Source: Picocystis sp. L7 (Eukaryota > Chlorophyta > Picocystophyceae > Picocystales > Picocystaceae). From it: 64,000 nucleotides of DNA. The position numbers and the translations under genes are program-made. Under the pieces are notes generated by a model. The model did not search any database and was not told where the DNA came from. It saw nothing but the letters and a program-made list of their open reading frames with translations. The first letter of the stretch is position 1, and the number at the start of each line of letters is the position of its first letter. Positions 11,101-20,862 of this stretch are shown here, piece after piece. The stretch lies in contig QXJR01000010.1 of the NCBI GenBank assembly GCA_020975725.1, positions 1 to 64,000 of the forward strand, given 5' to 3'.

Positions 11101-14100
11101 TGGGGCCCCTGCCTGAGCGTGAGGGTCCGGAATCGCCGAAGCCTCAGGCTCACTCTGGGGCCCCTGCCTGAGCGTGAGGGTCCGGAATCGCCGAAGCCTC
11201 AGGCTCACTATGGGGCCCCTGCCTGAGCGTGAGGGTCCGGAATCGCCGAAGCCTCAGGCTCACTATGGGGCCCCTGCCTGAGCGTGAGGGTCCGGAATCG
11301 CCGAAGCCTCAGGCTCACTATGGGGCCCCTGCCTGAGCGTGAGGGTCCGGAATCGCCGAAGCCTCAGGCTCACTATGGGGCCCCTGCCTGAGCGTGAGGG
11401 TCCGGAATCGCCGAAGCCTCAGGCTCACTATGGGGCCCCTGCCTGAGCGTGAGGGTCCGGATTCGCCGAAGCCTCAGGCTCACTATGGGGCCCCTGCCTG
11501 AGCGTGAGGGTCCGGAATCGCCGAAGCCTCAGGCTCACTATGGGGCCCCTGCCTGAGCGTGAGGGTCCGGAATCGCCGAAGCCTCAGGCTCACTATGGGG
11601 CCCCTGCCTGAGCGTGAGGGTCCGGAATCGCCGAAGCCTCAGGCTCACTATGGGGCCCCTGCCTGAGCGTGAGGGTCCGGAATCGCCGAAGCCTCAGGCT
11701 CACTATGGGGCCCCTGCCTGAGCGTGAGGGTCCGGAATCGCCGAAGCCTCAGGCTCACTATGGGGCCCCTGCCTGAGCGTGAGGGTCCGGAATCGCCGAA
11801 GCCTCAGGCTCACTATGGGGCCCCTGCCTGAGCGTGAGGGTCCGGAATCGCCGAAGCCTCAGGCTCACTATGGGGCCCCTGCCTGAGCGTGAGGGTCCGG
11901 ATTCGCCGAAGCCTCAGGCTCACTATGGGGCCCCTGCCTGAGCGTGAGGGTCCGGAATCGCCGAAGCCTCAGGCTCACTATGGGGCCCCTGCCTGAGCGT
12001 GAGGGTCCGGAATCGCCGAAGCCTCAGGCTCACTATGGGGCCCCTGCCTGAGCGTGAGGGTCCGGAATCGCCGAAGCCTCAGGCTCACTATGGGGCCCCT
12101 GCCTGAGCGTGAGGGTCCGGAATCGCCGAAGCCTCAGGCTCACTATGGGGCCCCTGCCTGAGCGTGAGGGTCCGGAATCGCCGAAGCCTCAGGCTCACTA
12201 TGGGGCCCCTGCCTGAGCGTGAGGGTCCGGAATCGCCGAAGCCTCAGGCTCACTATGGGGCCCCTGCCTGAGCGTGAGGGTCCGGAATCGCCGAAGCCTC
12301 AGGCTCACTATGGGGCCCCTGCCTGAGCGTGAGGGTCCGGAATCGCCGAAGCCTCAGGCTCACTATGGGGCCCCTGCCTGAGCGTGAGGGTCCGGAATCG
12401 CCGAAGCCTCAGGCTCACTATGGGGCCCCTGCCTGAGCGTGAGGGTCCGGAATCGCCGAAGCCTCAGGCTCACTATGGGGCCCCTGCCTGAGCGTGAGGG
12501 TCCGGAATCGCCGAAGCCTCAGGCTCACTATGGGGCCCCTGCCTGAGCGTGAGGGTCCGGAATCGCCGAAGCCTCAGGCTCACTATGGGGCCCCTGCCTG
12601 AGCGTGAGGGTCCGGAATCGCCGAAGCCTCAGGCTCACTATGGGGCCCCTGCCTGAGCGTGAGGGTCCGGAATCGCCGAAGCCTCAGGCTCACTATGGGG
12701 CCCCTGCCTGAGCGTGAGGGTCCGGAATCGCCGAAGCCTCAGGCTCACTATGGGGCCCCTGCCTGAGCGTGAGGGTCCGGAATCGCCGAAGCCTCAGGCT
12801 CACTATGGGGCCCCTGCCTGAGCGTGAGGGTCCGGAATCGCCGAAGCCTCAGGCTCACTATGGGGCCCCTGCCTGAGCGTGAGGGTCCGGAATCGCCGAA
12901 GCCTCAGGCTCACTATGGGGCCCCTGCCTGAGCGTGAGGGTCCGGAATCGCCGAAGCCTCAGGCTCACTATGGGGCCCCTGCCTGAGCGTGAGGGTCCGG
13001 AATCGCCGAAGCCTCAGGCTCACTATGGGGCCCCTGCCTGAGCGTGAGGGTCCGGAATCGCCGAAGCCTCAGGCTCACTATGGGGCCCCTGCCTGAGCGT
13101 GAGGGTCCGGAATCGCCGAAGCCTCAGGCTCACTATGGGGCCCCTGCCTGAGCGTGAGGGTCCGGAATCGCCGAAGCCTCAGGCTCACTATGGGGCCCCT
13201 GCCTGAGCGTGAGGGTCCGGAATCGCCGAAGCCTCAGGCTCACTATGGGGCCCCTGCCTGAGCGTGAGGGTCCGGAATCGCCGAAGCCTCAGGCTCACTA
13301 TGGGGCCCCTGCCTGAGCGTGAGGGTCCGGAATCGCCGAAGCCTCAGGCTCGCTATGGGGCCCCTGCCTGAGCGTGAGGGTCCGGAATCGCCGAAGCCTC
13401 AGGCTCGCTATGGGGCCCCTGCCTGAGCGTGAGGGTCCGGAATCGCCGAAGCCTCAGGCTCGCTATGGGGCCCCTGCCTGAGCGTGAGGGTCCGGAATCG
13501 CCGAAGCCTCAGGCTCACTATGGGGCCCCTGCCTGAGCGTGAGGGTCCGGAATCGCCGAAGCCTCAGGCTCACTATGGGGCCCCTGCCTGAGCGTGAGGG
13601 TCCGGAATCGCCGAAGCCTCAGGCTCGCTATGGGGCCCCTGCCTGAGCGTGAGGGTCCGGAATCGCCGAAGCCTCAGGCTCGCTATGGGGCCCCTGCCTG
13701 AGCGTGAGGGTCCGGAATCGCCGAAGCCTCAGGCTCGCTATGGGGCCCCTGCCTGAGCGTGAGGGTCCGGAATCGCCGAAGCCTCAGGCTCACTATGGGG
13801 CCCCTGCCTGAGCGTGAGGGTCCGGAATCGCCGAAGCCTCAGGCTCACTATGGGGCCCCTGCCTGAGCGTGAGGGTCCGGAATCGCCGAAGCCTCAGGCT
13901 CACTATGGGGCCCCTGCCTGAGCGTGAGGGTCCGGAATCGCCGAAGCCTCAGGCTCACTATGGGGCCCCTGCCTGAGCGTGAGGGTCCGGAATCGCCGAA
14001 GCCTCAGGCTCACTATGGGGCCCCTGCCTGAGCGTGAGGGTCCGGAATCGCCGAAGCCTCAGGCTCACTATGGGGCCCCTGCCTGAGCGTGAGGGTCCGG

Positions 14101-15854
14101 AATCGCCGAAGCCTCAGGCTCACTATGGGGCCCCTGCCTGAGCGTGAGGGTCCGGAATCGCCGAAGCCTCAGGCTCACTATGGGGCCCCTGCCTGAGCGT
14201 GAGGGTCCGGAATCGCCGAAGCCTCAGGCTCACTATGGGGCCCCTGCCTGAGCGTGAGGGTCCGGAATCGCCGAAGCCTCAGGCTCACTATGGGGCCCCT
14301 GCCTGAGCGTGAGGGTCCGGAATCGCCGAAGCCTCAGGCTCACTATGGGGCCCCTGCCTGAGCGTGAGGGTCCGGAATCGCCGAAGCCTCAGGCTCACTA
14401 TGGGGCCCCTGCCTGAGCGTGAGGGTCCGGAATCGCCGAAGCCTCAGGCTCACTATGGGGCCCCTGCCTGAGCGTGAGGGTCCGGAATCGCCGAAGCCTC
14501 AGGCTCACTATGGGGCCCCTGCCTGAGCGTGAGGGTCCGGAATCGCCGAAGCCTCAGGCTCACTATGGGGCCCCTGCCTGAGCGTGAGGGTCCGGAATCG
14601 CCGAAGCCTCAGGCTCACTCTGGGGCCCCTGCCTGAGCGTGAGGGTCCGGAATCGCCGAAGCCTCAGGCTCACTATGGGGCCCCTGCCTGAGCGTGAGGG
14701 TCCGGAATCGCCGAAGCCTCAGGCTCACTATGGGGCCCCTGCCTGAGCGTGAGGGTCCGGAATCGCCGAAGCCTCAGGCTCACTATGGGGCCCCTGCCTG
14801 AGCGTGAGGGTCCGGAATCGCCGAAGCCTCAGGCTCACTATGGGGCCCCTGCCTGAGCGTGAGGGTCCGGAATCGCCGAAGCCTCAGGCTCACTATGGGG
14901 CCCCTGCCTGAGCGTGAGGGTCCGGATTCGCCGAAGCCTCAGGCTCACTATGGGGCCCCTGCCTGAGCGTGAGGGTCCGGAATCGCCGAAGCCTCAGGCT
15001 CACTATGGGGCCCCTGCCTGAGCGTGAGGGTCCGGAATCGCCGAAGCCTCAGGCTCACTATGGGGCCCCTGCCTGAGCGTGAGGGTCCGGAATCGCCGAA
15101 GCCTCAGGCTCACTATGGGGCCCCTGCCTGAGCGTGAGGGTCCGGAATCGCCGAAGCCTCAGGCTCACTATGGGGCCCCTGCCTGAGCGTGAGGGTCCGG
15201 AATCGCCGAAGCCTCAGGCTCACTATGGGGCCCCTGCCTGAGCGTGAGGGTCCGGAATCGCCGAAGCCTCAGGCTCACTATGGGGCCCCTGCCTGAGCGT
15301 GAGGGTCCGGAATCGCCGAAGCCTCAGGCTCACTATGGGGCCCCTGCCTGAGCGTGAGGGTCCGGATTCGCCGAAGCCTCAGGCTCACTATGGGGCCCCT
15401 GCCTGAGCGTGAGGGTCCGGAATCGCCGAAGCCTCAGGCTCACTATGGGGCCCCTGCCTGAGCGTGAGGGTCCGGAATCGCCGAAGCCTCAGGCTCACTA
15501 TGGGGCCCCTGCCTGAGCGTGAGGGTCCGGAATCGCCGAAGCCTCAGGCTCACTATGGGGCCCCTGCCTGAGCGTGAGGGTCCGGAATCGCCGAAGCCTC
15601 AGGCTCACTATGGGGCCCCTGCCTGAGCGTGAGGGTCCGGAATCGCCGAAGCCTCAGGCTCACTATGGGGCCCCTGCCTGAGCGTGAGGGTCCGGAATCG
15701 CCGAAGCCTCAGGCTCACTATGGGGCCCCTGCCTGAGCGTGAGGGTCCGGAATCGCCGAAGCCTCAGGCTCACTATGGGGCCCCTGCCTGAGCGTGAGGG
15801 TCCGGAATCGCCGAAGCCTCAGGCTCACTATGGGGCCCCTGCCTGAGCGTGAGG
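8131..15854. repeat. 55-bp satellite array, about 140 copies
   Basis: Exact head-to-tail repeat, period 55 bp, over 7.7 kb. Each unit carries the palindrome GGGGCCCC and complementary arms GCCTGAG / CTCAGGC, so it can fold into a hairpin. Variation is tiny: mostly A or G at one site (CACTAT versus CGCTAT), with rare CACTCT, CTGTCTG and GGATTCG variants. Those variants recur at a fixed offset of 3465 bp (63 units): CACTCT at 11151 and 14616, GGATTCG at 11461/14926 and 11901/15366, and the GGGAAGGG pattern at 9886 and 13351, so a large block was copied as a unit. No frame is open through it. Confidence 0.98.
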
Positions 15855-16039
15855 TGTGGCCCTGCCTTGTTTTGTTCACATTCGAACCAATCGTAGAACT
15901 TTGTCGATCTACTAGGACCTCGTCCATTTCGGTGCCGAGATGTCGACGGAGGATAAGGTTGGCTTGCGCCCTTCCTGAGTTATGGAAAGATGGTTGCGTT
16001 CCCTCTATGTGGCGTTGCCAACGCTTTGACCGCGAGTCG

Positions 16040-17514
16040 TGGTCCCTCTTGGTCCTCTCTTCGTCGCTCCTGGTGCAGGATGTCGACGATCCACCTGCGT
16101 TGTGTCCATTCCGTCGCCACGATTTCGATGGCGCTGAATATTCGCGTTCGTCCCTCTCACACCCATACAAAGATGGTGGCATGGTCCGTTTGTCCCGTTT
16201 GCATCGCTTTCGATACCGACTTGAACTCCCTCCTGGTCCTCTCTTCGTCGCTCCTGGTGCAGGATGTCGACGACCCACCAGCAGGGTGTCCATTTCGTCG
16301 TTTCGACTCGGATGGCGCTAAATTTTAACGTGCATCACTCTATAGACCCACCCAAGGAAGGTGGCAGGGTCAAGTTGTCCCGTTCGCATCGCTTTCGACA
16401 CCGACTCGAGGTCCCTCCTGGTCCTCCCCTGGTCGCGCCTGGTGCGGGATGTCGACGACCCATCAGCCTTCCTCCAATTCTTTCGCGATCGCTTCAACGA
16501 CGCTGAATTTTTGCATCCACCCGTTTTCGAGCACGTAGAATCCAGTGGTAGCGTTCGTTTGGTCCATTGCATCGCCAGTCGAAGCGTACGCGATGCCTGC
16601 TGGTCGCTCCATCGGATGTTTCGCCGACGAGGGACCAGGAGTCCACCGAAACCGGTCGAACGGACGAGGCGGGATCGAATTTCGTTTCGAAACACGCTCT
16701 TGTATTACAAAGAAAAGATTCCGACGTTCGAAGCCCGAAAAACGATCGCCCTTATGTCCCTTCGATCTCGTCGGTCGCGGTCGGGCCGACCTCCGTGGCG
16801 TCGGCCGTCCGTGGCCCTGCGTCGCACGGGCCGTACGCGGTGCCACGGGCGCGCGAGACGCGCCGCACGCGCGCGTCGACCCCCCACGGAGGAGGATCGA
16901 CGGCGCGTGCGCGTCGCGCGCGTCCGTGGGACCGCGTCTGTCGGTGTCGCGTTCGCGCGCAGGTTCGGTCGCGCTTCGATTACCGCCTCTCCCCCTGTCC
17001 CTCTCGCGATCGCGAATGCCCCCCCTGGCCCCCTCAAACCCCCCATCCCGTCCCCCGACCCCCTGTACCCCCCTTTCCCCCCCCTGCGCCTCACCCCCCC
17101 CCCACCCCCCCGCGCGCCCGACGGGGTGGGATGCGCCCCACGCGCGATGGCGATGGAGGGGCCCCGCCGACGCCCCCACCCCGCTCCCCGACCGAAAGGA
17201 CGCCCACGAACGAGGTCCCGGGGCGATGGCGGGTTCCGCGCCCCCCAACCCGAATCCCCCACGCCCGAAAAAAAGAAGGAACGAACGAAGGACGGGGAGC
17301 TGCCCCACGAGAAGCGGAGGAAAAAAAGGGGGGCACGGACGATTTCAAAAAGGGGGGCAAGCATCTACTTTGCGCAACTCAGCTTAGCTCGACCTCCAGC
17401 AACTACTTTGCGCAACTCAGCTTAGCTCGAACCGTTCTGGAGAGGAAATCTTCAATACCTAATACCTAAGGGTACCCAATCGCAATCGCAAAAGGCCTCT
17501 ACCTAAACCCAGCA
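16040..17514. repeat. Segmental duplication, copy B
   Basis: Second copy of the 3340-4795 block in the same orientation, with the same layout: degenerate 180-bp units (near 16080, 16265 and 16440), a GC-rich core, two CTACTTTGCGC phrases, then CCCAATCGCAATCGCAAAA and CTACCTAAACCCAGC. After this shared end, copy A continues into the G-rich minisatellite while copy B continues into another 180-bp-type unit at 17515-17710. A short stretch (15855-16039) joins it to the satellite. No gene is called. Confidence 0.85.
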
Positions 17515-18330
17515 CCTCGACAATTTCGTCGCCACGATTCCGATGGACCTGGAATTCGGCGTGCGACCATCCTAGGTACATCCAACCAAGGTGGCATGGT
17601 CCGTTTGGCCATTGGCCGTCGCCTTCGATGCCGACTCGAGGTCCCTCCCGGCCCTGCCTCGGTCGGTGGAGGGGTCGGATGGCGTCGACCCACCAGCACC
17701 TCGTCCATTTTCTCGAAATAAGTCCAAGGACAATGAAAGTCGCATGGCAGGCTCTATGTTTGTTCTTGAAGCATTGTTTCGGAGTCTGCTGCGAGTTTAG
17801 TTAGGTTGGACATTGCCTCTAGCAAGGGATTTCGTCCCAAACTGTTCGGATTTGGTTGCAGATATGCACCACATGCTAGTCATTGGGCGGACGATGAGAG
17901 CATCGTTTCCTGGTGAGACTTGATCGAATGATGTTGTGTATATCGTGAAAAATATGTAATGACGATTTTTTATCTACCAAGATTGCATGATGTGGTTGGT
18001 TGCAAGTGTTTGACTTGAGTGAGGAGAGCTTGGCTTCAATTGAAGCTGCTGATGTTTTGTGTACATTTTCACCGCACTTTGGCTGGCTTCTTTGATATTG
18101 TCATGGGAATTGGATGCGAAGAAACTGCAGAAGCATCTGTTCAGTCTTACATGTCGTTCGTGCTTTTGTGCGCAGCCTCGAGCCAGCCCGGTTCCGGTCC
18201 CTCTCCTCCCTCCGATAGAAGCGCTTGAATACCCCCTTGCTTATGTGGGTCGAACGGAATTACCGGATGCAAATGCCCCCCTTATATTATGCATTCTGAT
18301 TGGTCGAAACTCCTTTCGTTTCCTCGTTTT
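17515..18330. other. Intergenic; one further 180-bp-type unit, then unique sequence
   Basis: 17515-17710 is a diverged relative of the 180-bp unit seen in both duplication copies. The rest has lower GC and shows no gene. Near 18228-18300 is another GAATACCCCC / AATGCCCCCC plus GATTGGTC module like those at 7020, 31690 and 32100. Confidence 0.5.
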
Positions 18331-18648
18331 CATTGGTCGAGGCCCGCTGTTTTTCCTCGACGGGTGTGCAGGTACTTGAACGGTGAAGTTCGATCGAACG
18401 GGTCGCCCCGGTGATTCCAACGCCACGCCCCGCCGAGGCGCCCCAACCGATCGGGATTCCTTCCCATTCCCATCGACTAGGGACCGTGTGTTGAGGGGAC
18501 CGCGGATTTTGCGACCGGGCGAGAGGAGGGAATCCCTTATCGTAGGATCGGGATTCCGCTTTCTACACCGTACCGAGTTTGGAAGGTCGATACGGTTCAT
18601 ACCCTAATCCCTAATGTTTCCTCGCGCATGCGCAAAACCGGTATAAAT
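18331..18648. promoter_or_regulatory. Dispersed promoter-like module, copy 1
   Basis: 318 bp repeated with the same length at 32511-32828, about 94% identical by eye. It starts with CATTGGTCG (CCAAT-box) and ends with the palindrome GCGCATGCGC (18624-18633), an NRF1-like site, then TATAAAT (18642-18648). This order is promoter-like, but no transcript start is known and the first convincing downstream gene begins only at 19320. It may be a mobile or duplicated promoter, or an end of an unrecognised repeat family. Confidence 0.5.
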
Positions 18649-19319
18649 GCACCTGAAGGGGAGGATAGCCCACCATGCACGAACCCACACCAATTCACAT
18701 TGGATGAAGTCGTTGAAATGGCCGAAGTAAGACGGACGGAGCGGGCTGAAAGACAACGCCCTAGCACATCAAGCACCTTCGTGAATCGTGGGGTTTTACC
18801 CACCATCATACCACACCCTTCGATGACTGCTTTGGCGGATGAGGGTGAGAGAGAGACGCAAGTAGATTTGGCCGAGGATGGGGCAAGGAGTGCATCGGAC
18901 TCATACTATGTTCGACGTAGTGGCTTTCAAGAATGAGGAATGCAAACCGTAATTTAGGACGAGGATCCTTGTTTTCTCCGTTATCTGTCATGAGCGCTCT
19001 CTATTGGTGCATGTGCCCTTCCAAGCGTACGCGGGCACACGTGTTCTTTGGTTGAAAGGATGTATAACTTTGAATCAATCCCGACACACGTCAGCCAATT
19101 ATACTACACCATGCCTGCATGGCCTTCAAAGCCAACCCGTAGACATACCGATTGAACATACGACGCTGTCCCATTGCCAGGCTCAACAAAAACCAATCAC
19201 CTAGCGAAGCCCACCGGGTGGATGTGGGGTTCTTAACCGTGTTCGTACCCCTTCAACTGAACCAAGACACGTGTTCTACAGGCCCTGGGGCTAGACCTCA
19301 TGCTCGACGTGACAAAGCC
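18649..19319. other. Upstream region of the 234-codon gene
   Basis: Lies between the TATA-bearing module and the first convincing start. A frame of about 100 codons (18628-18936) begins inside the NRF1-like palindrome, upstream of the TATA-like box, so I do not call it. It could be 5' leader or an unrecognised first exon. Confidence 0.35.
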
Positions 19320-20024
19320 ATGTTCTCGTCCCCCGATCAAGATGAGTGTGAATCGGAGGCAGCCGCAACACTCGTGAGGCTTAAGAAAAAAATAGCTTTT
19401 CACGACATATGGGAAGTGTCGGAGAACCATTGTTGGAGTGTCATAAAACGAACGGTTGTGCCCTACTCGGTTGATATTCCCGCAGAAGTTCAGTTGGTGT
19501 GGTCAAAAGTACATGATGCCACTACGAGGCCAGTCATGAAAGTCTTCAACGAGTGGATCGAGTCTCTTCCACGAAAACGGCGAGAAAAAACCCGTTTGCA
19601 CAGCTTACTTGCCAGAGAGACCATCGTGGAATGTAGTAATTTCTTCGAAGACATCCCAACGCAGACAACCCTTGACCTTGAAATGGTTGGAGGGCCATCT
19701 CATATGAGAATGACTTACATGGGAGCACTATATGAAGCTCAGATATTATATCAGGATAGCCACGTTGGAGTCGCTATGACTAAGATAACAAATGTTGCCG
19801 AAGGTATGCCCCTACTCGGTCGCACAAAGTTCTTAGCATCGACAGAGGCAATTTTATTATCAGTGTGCAGGGCTACATACTACAAGAATACATTCGACGA
19901 AGTCGTTAGATACATCCAGGATTTGTGGGTACAACCAAGTAGAGAAGTGATTGCTCTTTGTCAAGATTTCTTGATAGATCACAACTATATAAAGGAAACT
20001 CAACAAAGTACTCAAAAGTCCTGA
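19320..20024 (+). CDS. Hypothetical protein, 234 codons
   Basis: The start is taken at MFSSPDQDE because the frame further upstream has low-complexity, unlikely coding content. The protein is mixed charged and aliphatic with a basic patch (LPRKRREKTR) and a mostly helical-looking C-terminal half. There is no signal peptide and no membrane segment. I do not recognise the family. It ends in TGA. The next gene in the same direction starts 838 bp later. Base composition is lower in GC than the repeats around it, which supports real coding content. Confidence 0.5.
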   Translation: MFSSPDQDECESEAAATLVRLKKKIAFHDIWEVSENHCWSVIKRTVVPYSVDIPAEVQLVWSKVHDATTRPVMKVFNEWIESLPRKRREKTRLHSLLARETIVECSNFFEDIPTQTTLDLEMVGGPSHMRMTYMGALYEAQILYQDSHVGVAMTKITNVAEGMPLLGRTKFLASTEAILLSVCRATYYKNTFDEVVRYIQDLWVQPSREVIALCQDFLIDHNYIKETQQSTQKS

Positions 20025-20376
20025 ATTATCAGTTGAAATCCTAAGCAATGCCATAGGCTCCTTGGTAATCGTAAGTTTCCGTGTAATCCCATCGTCTCAA
20101 GCATCCATTGTACTCCCCAATTTAGCCACAAACTAGCTTGAGGGTTCTACACACACGAACACGAGGCGGTTCCTATGAGCACAACAGAGAAGACAAACGG
20201 ATAAAACATTGAGAGCCATCCTTTCAACTCTAACTCAAAATTTTACAATGGTACCACACTCCCGGAGCCTAGCTTGCGTCAACCACCCTCTCCGTCGCAT
20301 CCTACGTCGAAATGTCAGGTTCCAGCCGTATCATCACTTGCACAAAACTATTCCAAAGCAATCACCACTTCCGATA
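20025..20376. other. Intergenic, no gene seen
   Basis: Short AT-richer spacer between the 234-codon gene and the 228-bp repeats. No motif is recognised. Confidence 0.5.
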
Positions 20377-20787
20377 CCATCCCTCCATTCCGTTACTTTG
20401 GAACCTTCTCCACCCCGTGGAGGCATCCGCACGTCCCGAGCGCGTCCGAGCGAGGCGCCTAAAATCCGGCAATCTCACCCCCTCGCGTCTGTCCCTCCCA
20501 TCCCATCCCTCGGGGCCTCCATCCACCCCAAGGGACCCCTTGCCGGCCACGGTCCGGTGCGCCTCTCGACCTCGTGCGTCGCCCTCGACCCGCCTCGCGC
20601 GATGCCATCCCTCCATTCCGTTACTTTGGAACCTTCTCCACCCCGTGGAGGCATCCGCACGTCCCGAGCGCGTCCGAGCGAGGCGCCTAAAATCCGGCAA
20701 TCTCACCCCCTCGCGTCTGTCCCTCCCATCCCATCCCTCGGGGCCTCCATCCACCCCAAGGGACCCCTTGCCGGCCACGGTCCGGTG
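20377..20787. repeat. 228-bp direct repeat, two tandem copies (left)
   Basis: Copies begin at 20377 and 20605 with CCATCCCTCCATTCCG and are almost identical. The second stops at about 20787. A third copy lies at 23075-23306, so the 718-codon gene sits between repeats of the same family. The repeat is open in several frames, which is why open frames appear to extend the gene upstream. Confidence 0.9.
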
Positions 20788-20862
20788 CACGTGTCTGAGC
20801 CGAGTGGAGAAGTGCACGTCCCTTCTGTGTGCGGGGCGTTTAGTGTCAAGAAAATCGCTGTT

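Noticed and set aside
8131-15854. CRISPR array
   Set aside because: The repeats are head to tail with no unique spacers, and the genome is eukaryotic. It is a satellite.
18628-18936. 102-codon gene starting in the NRF1-like palindrome
   Set aside because: Its start lies upstream of the TATA-like box and no family features are seen. A similar start phrase in the second module copy comes from the palindrome itself.
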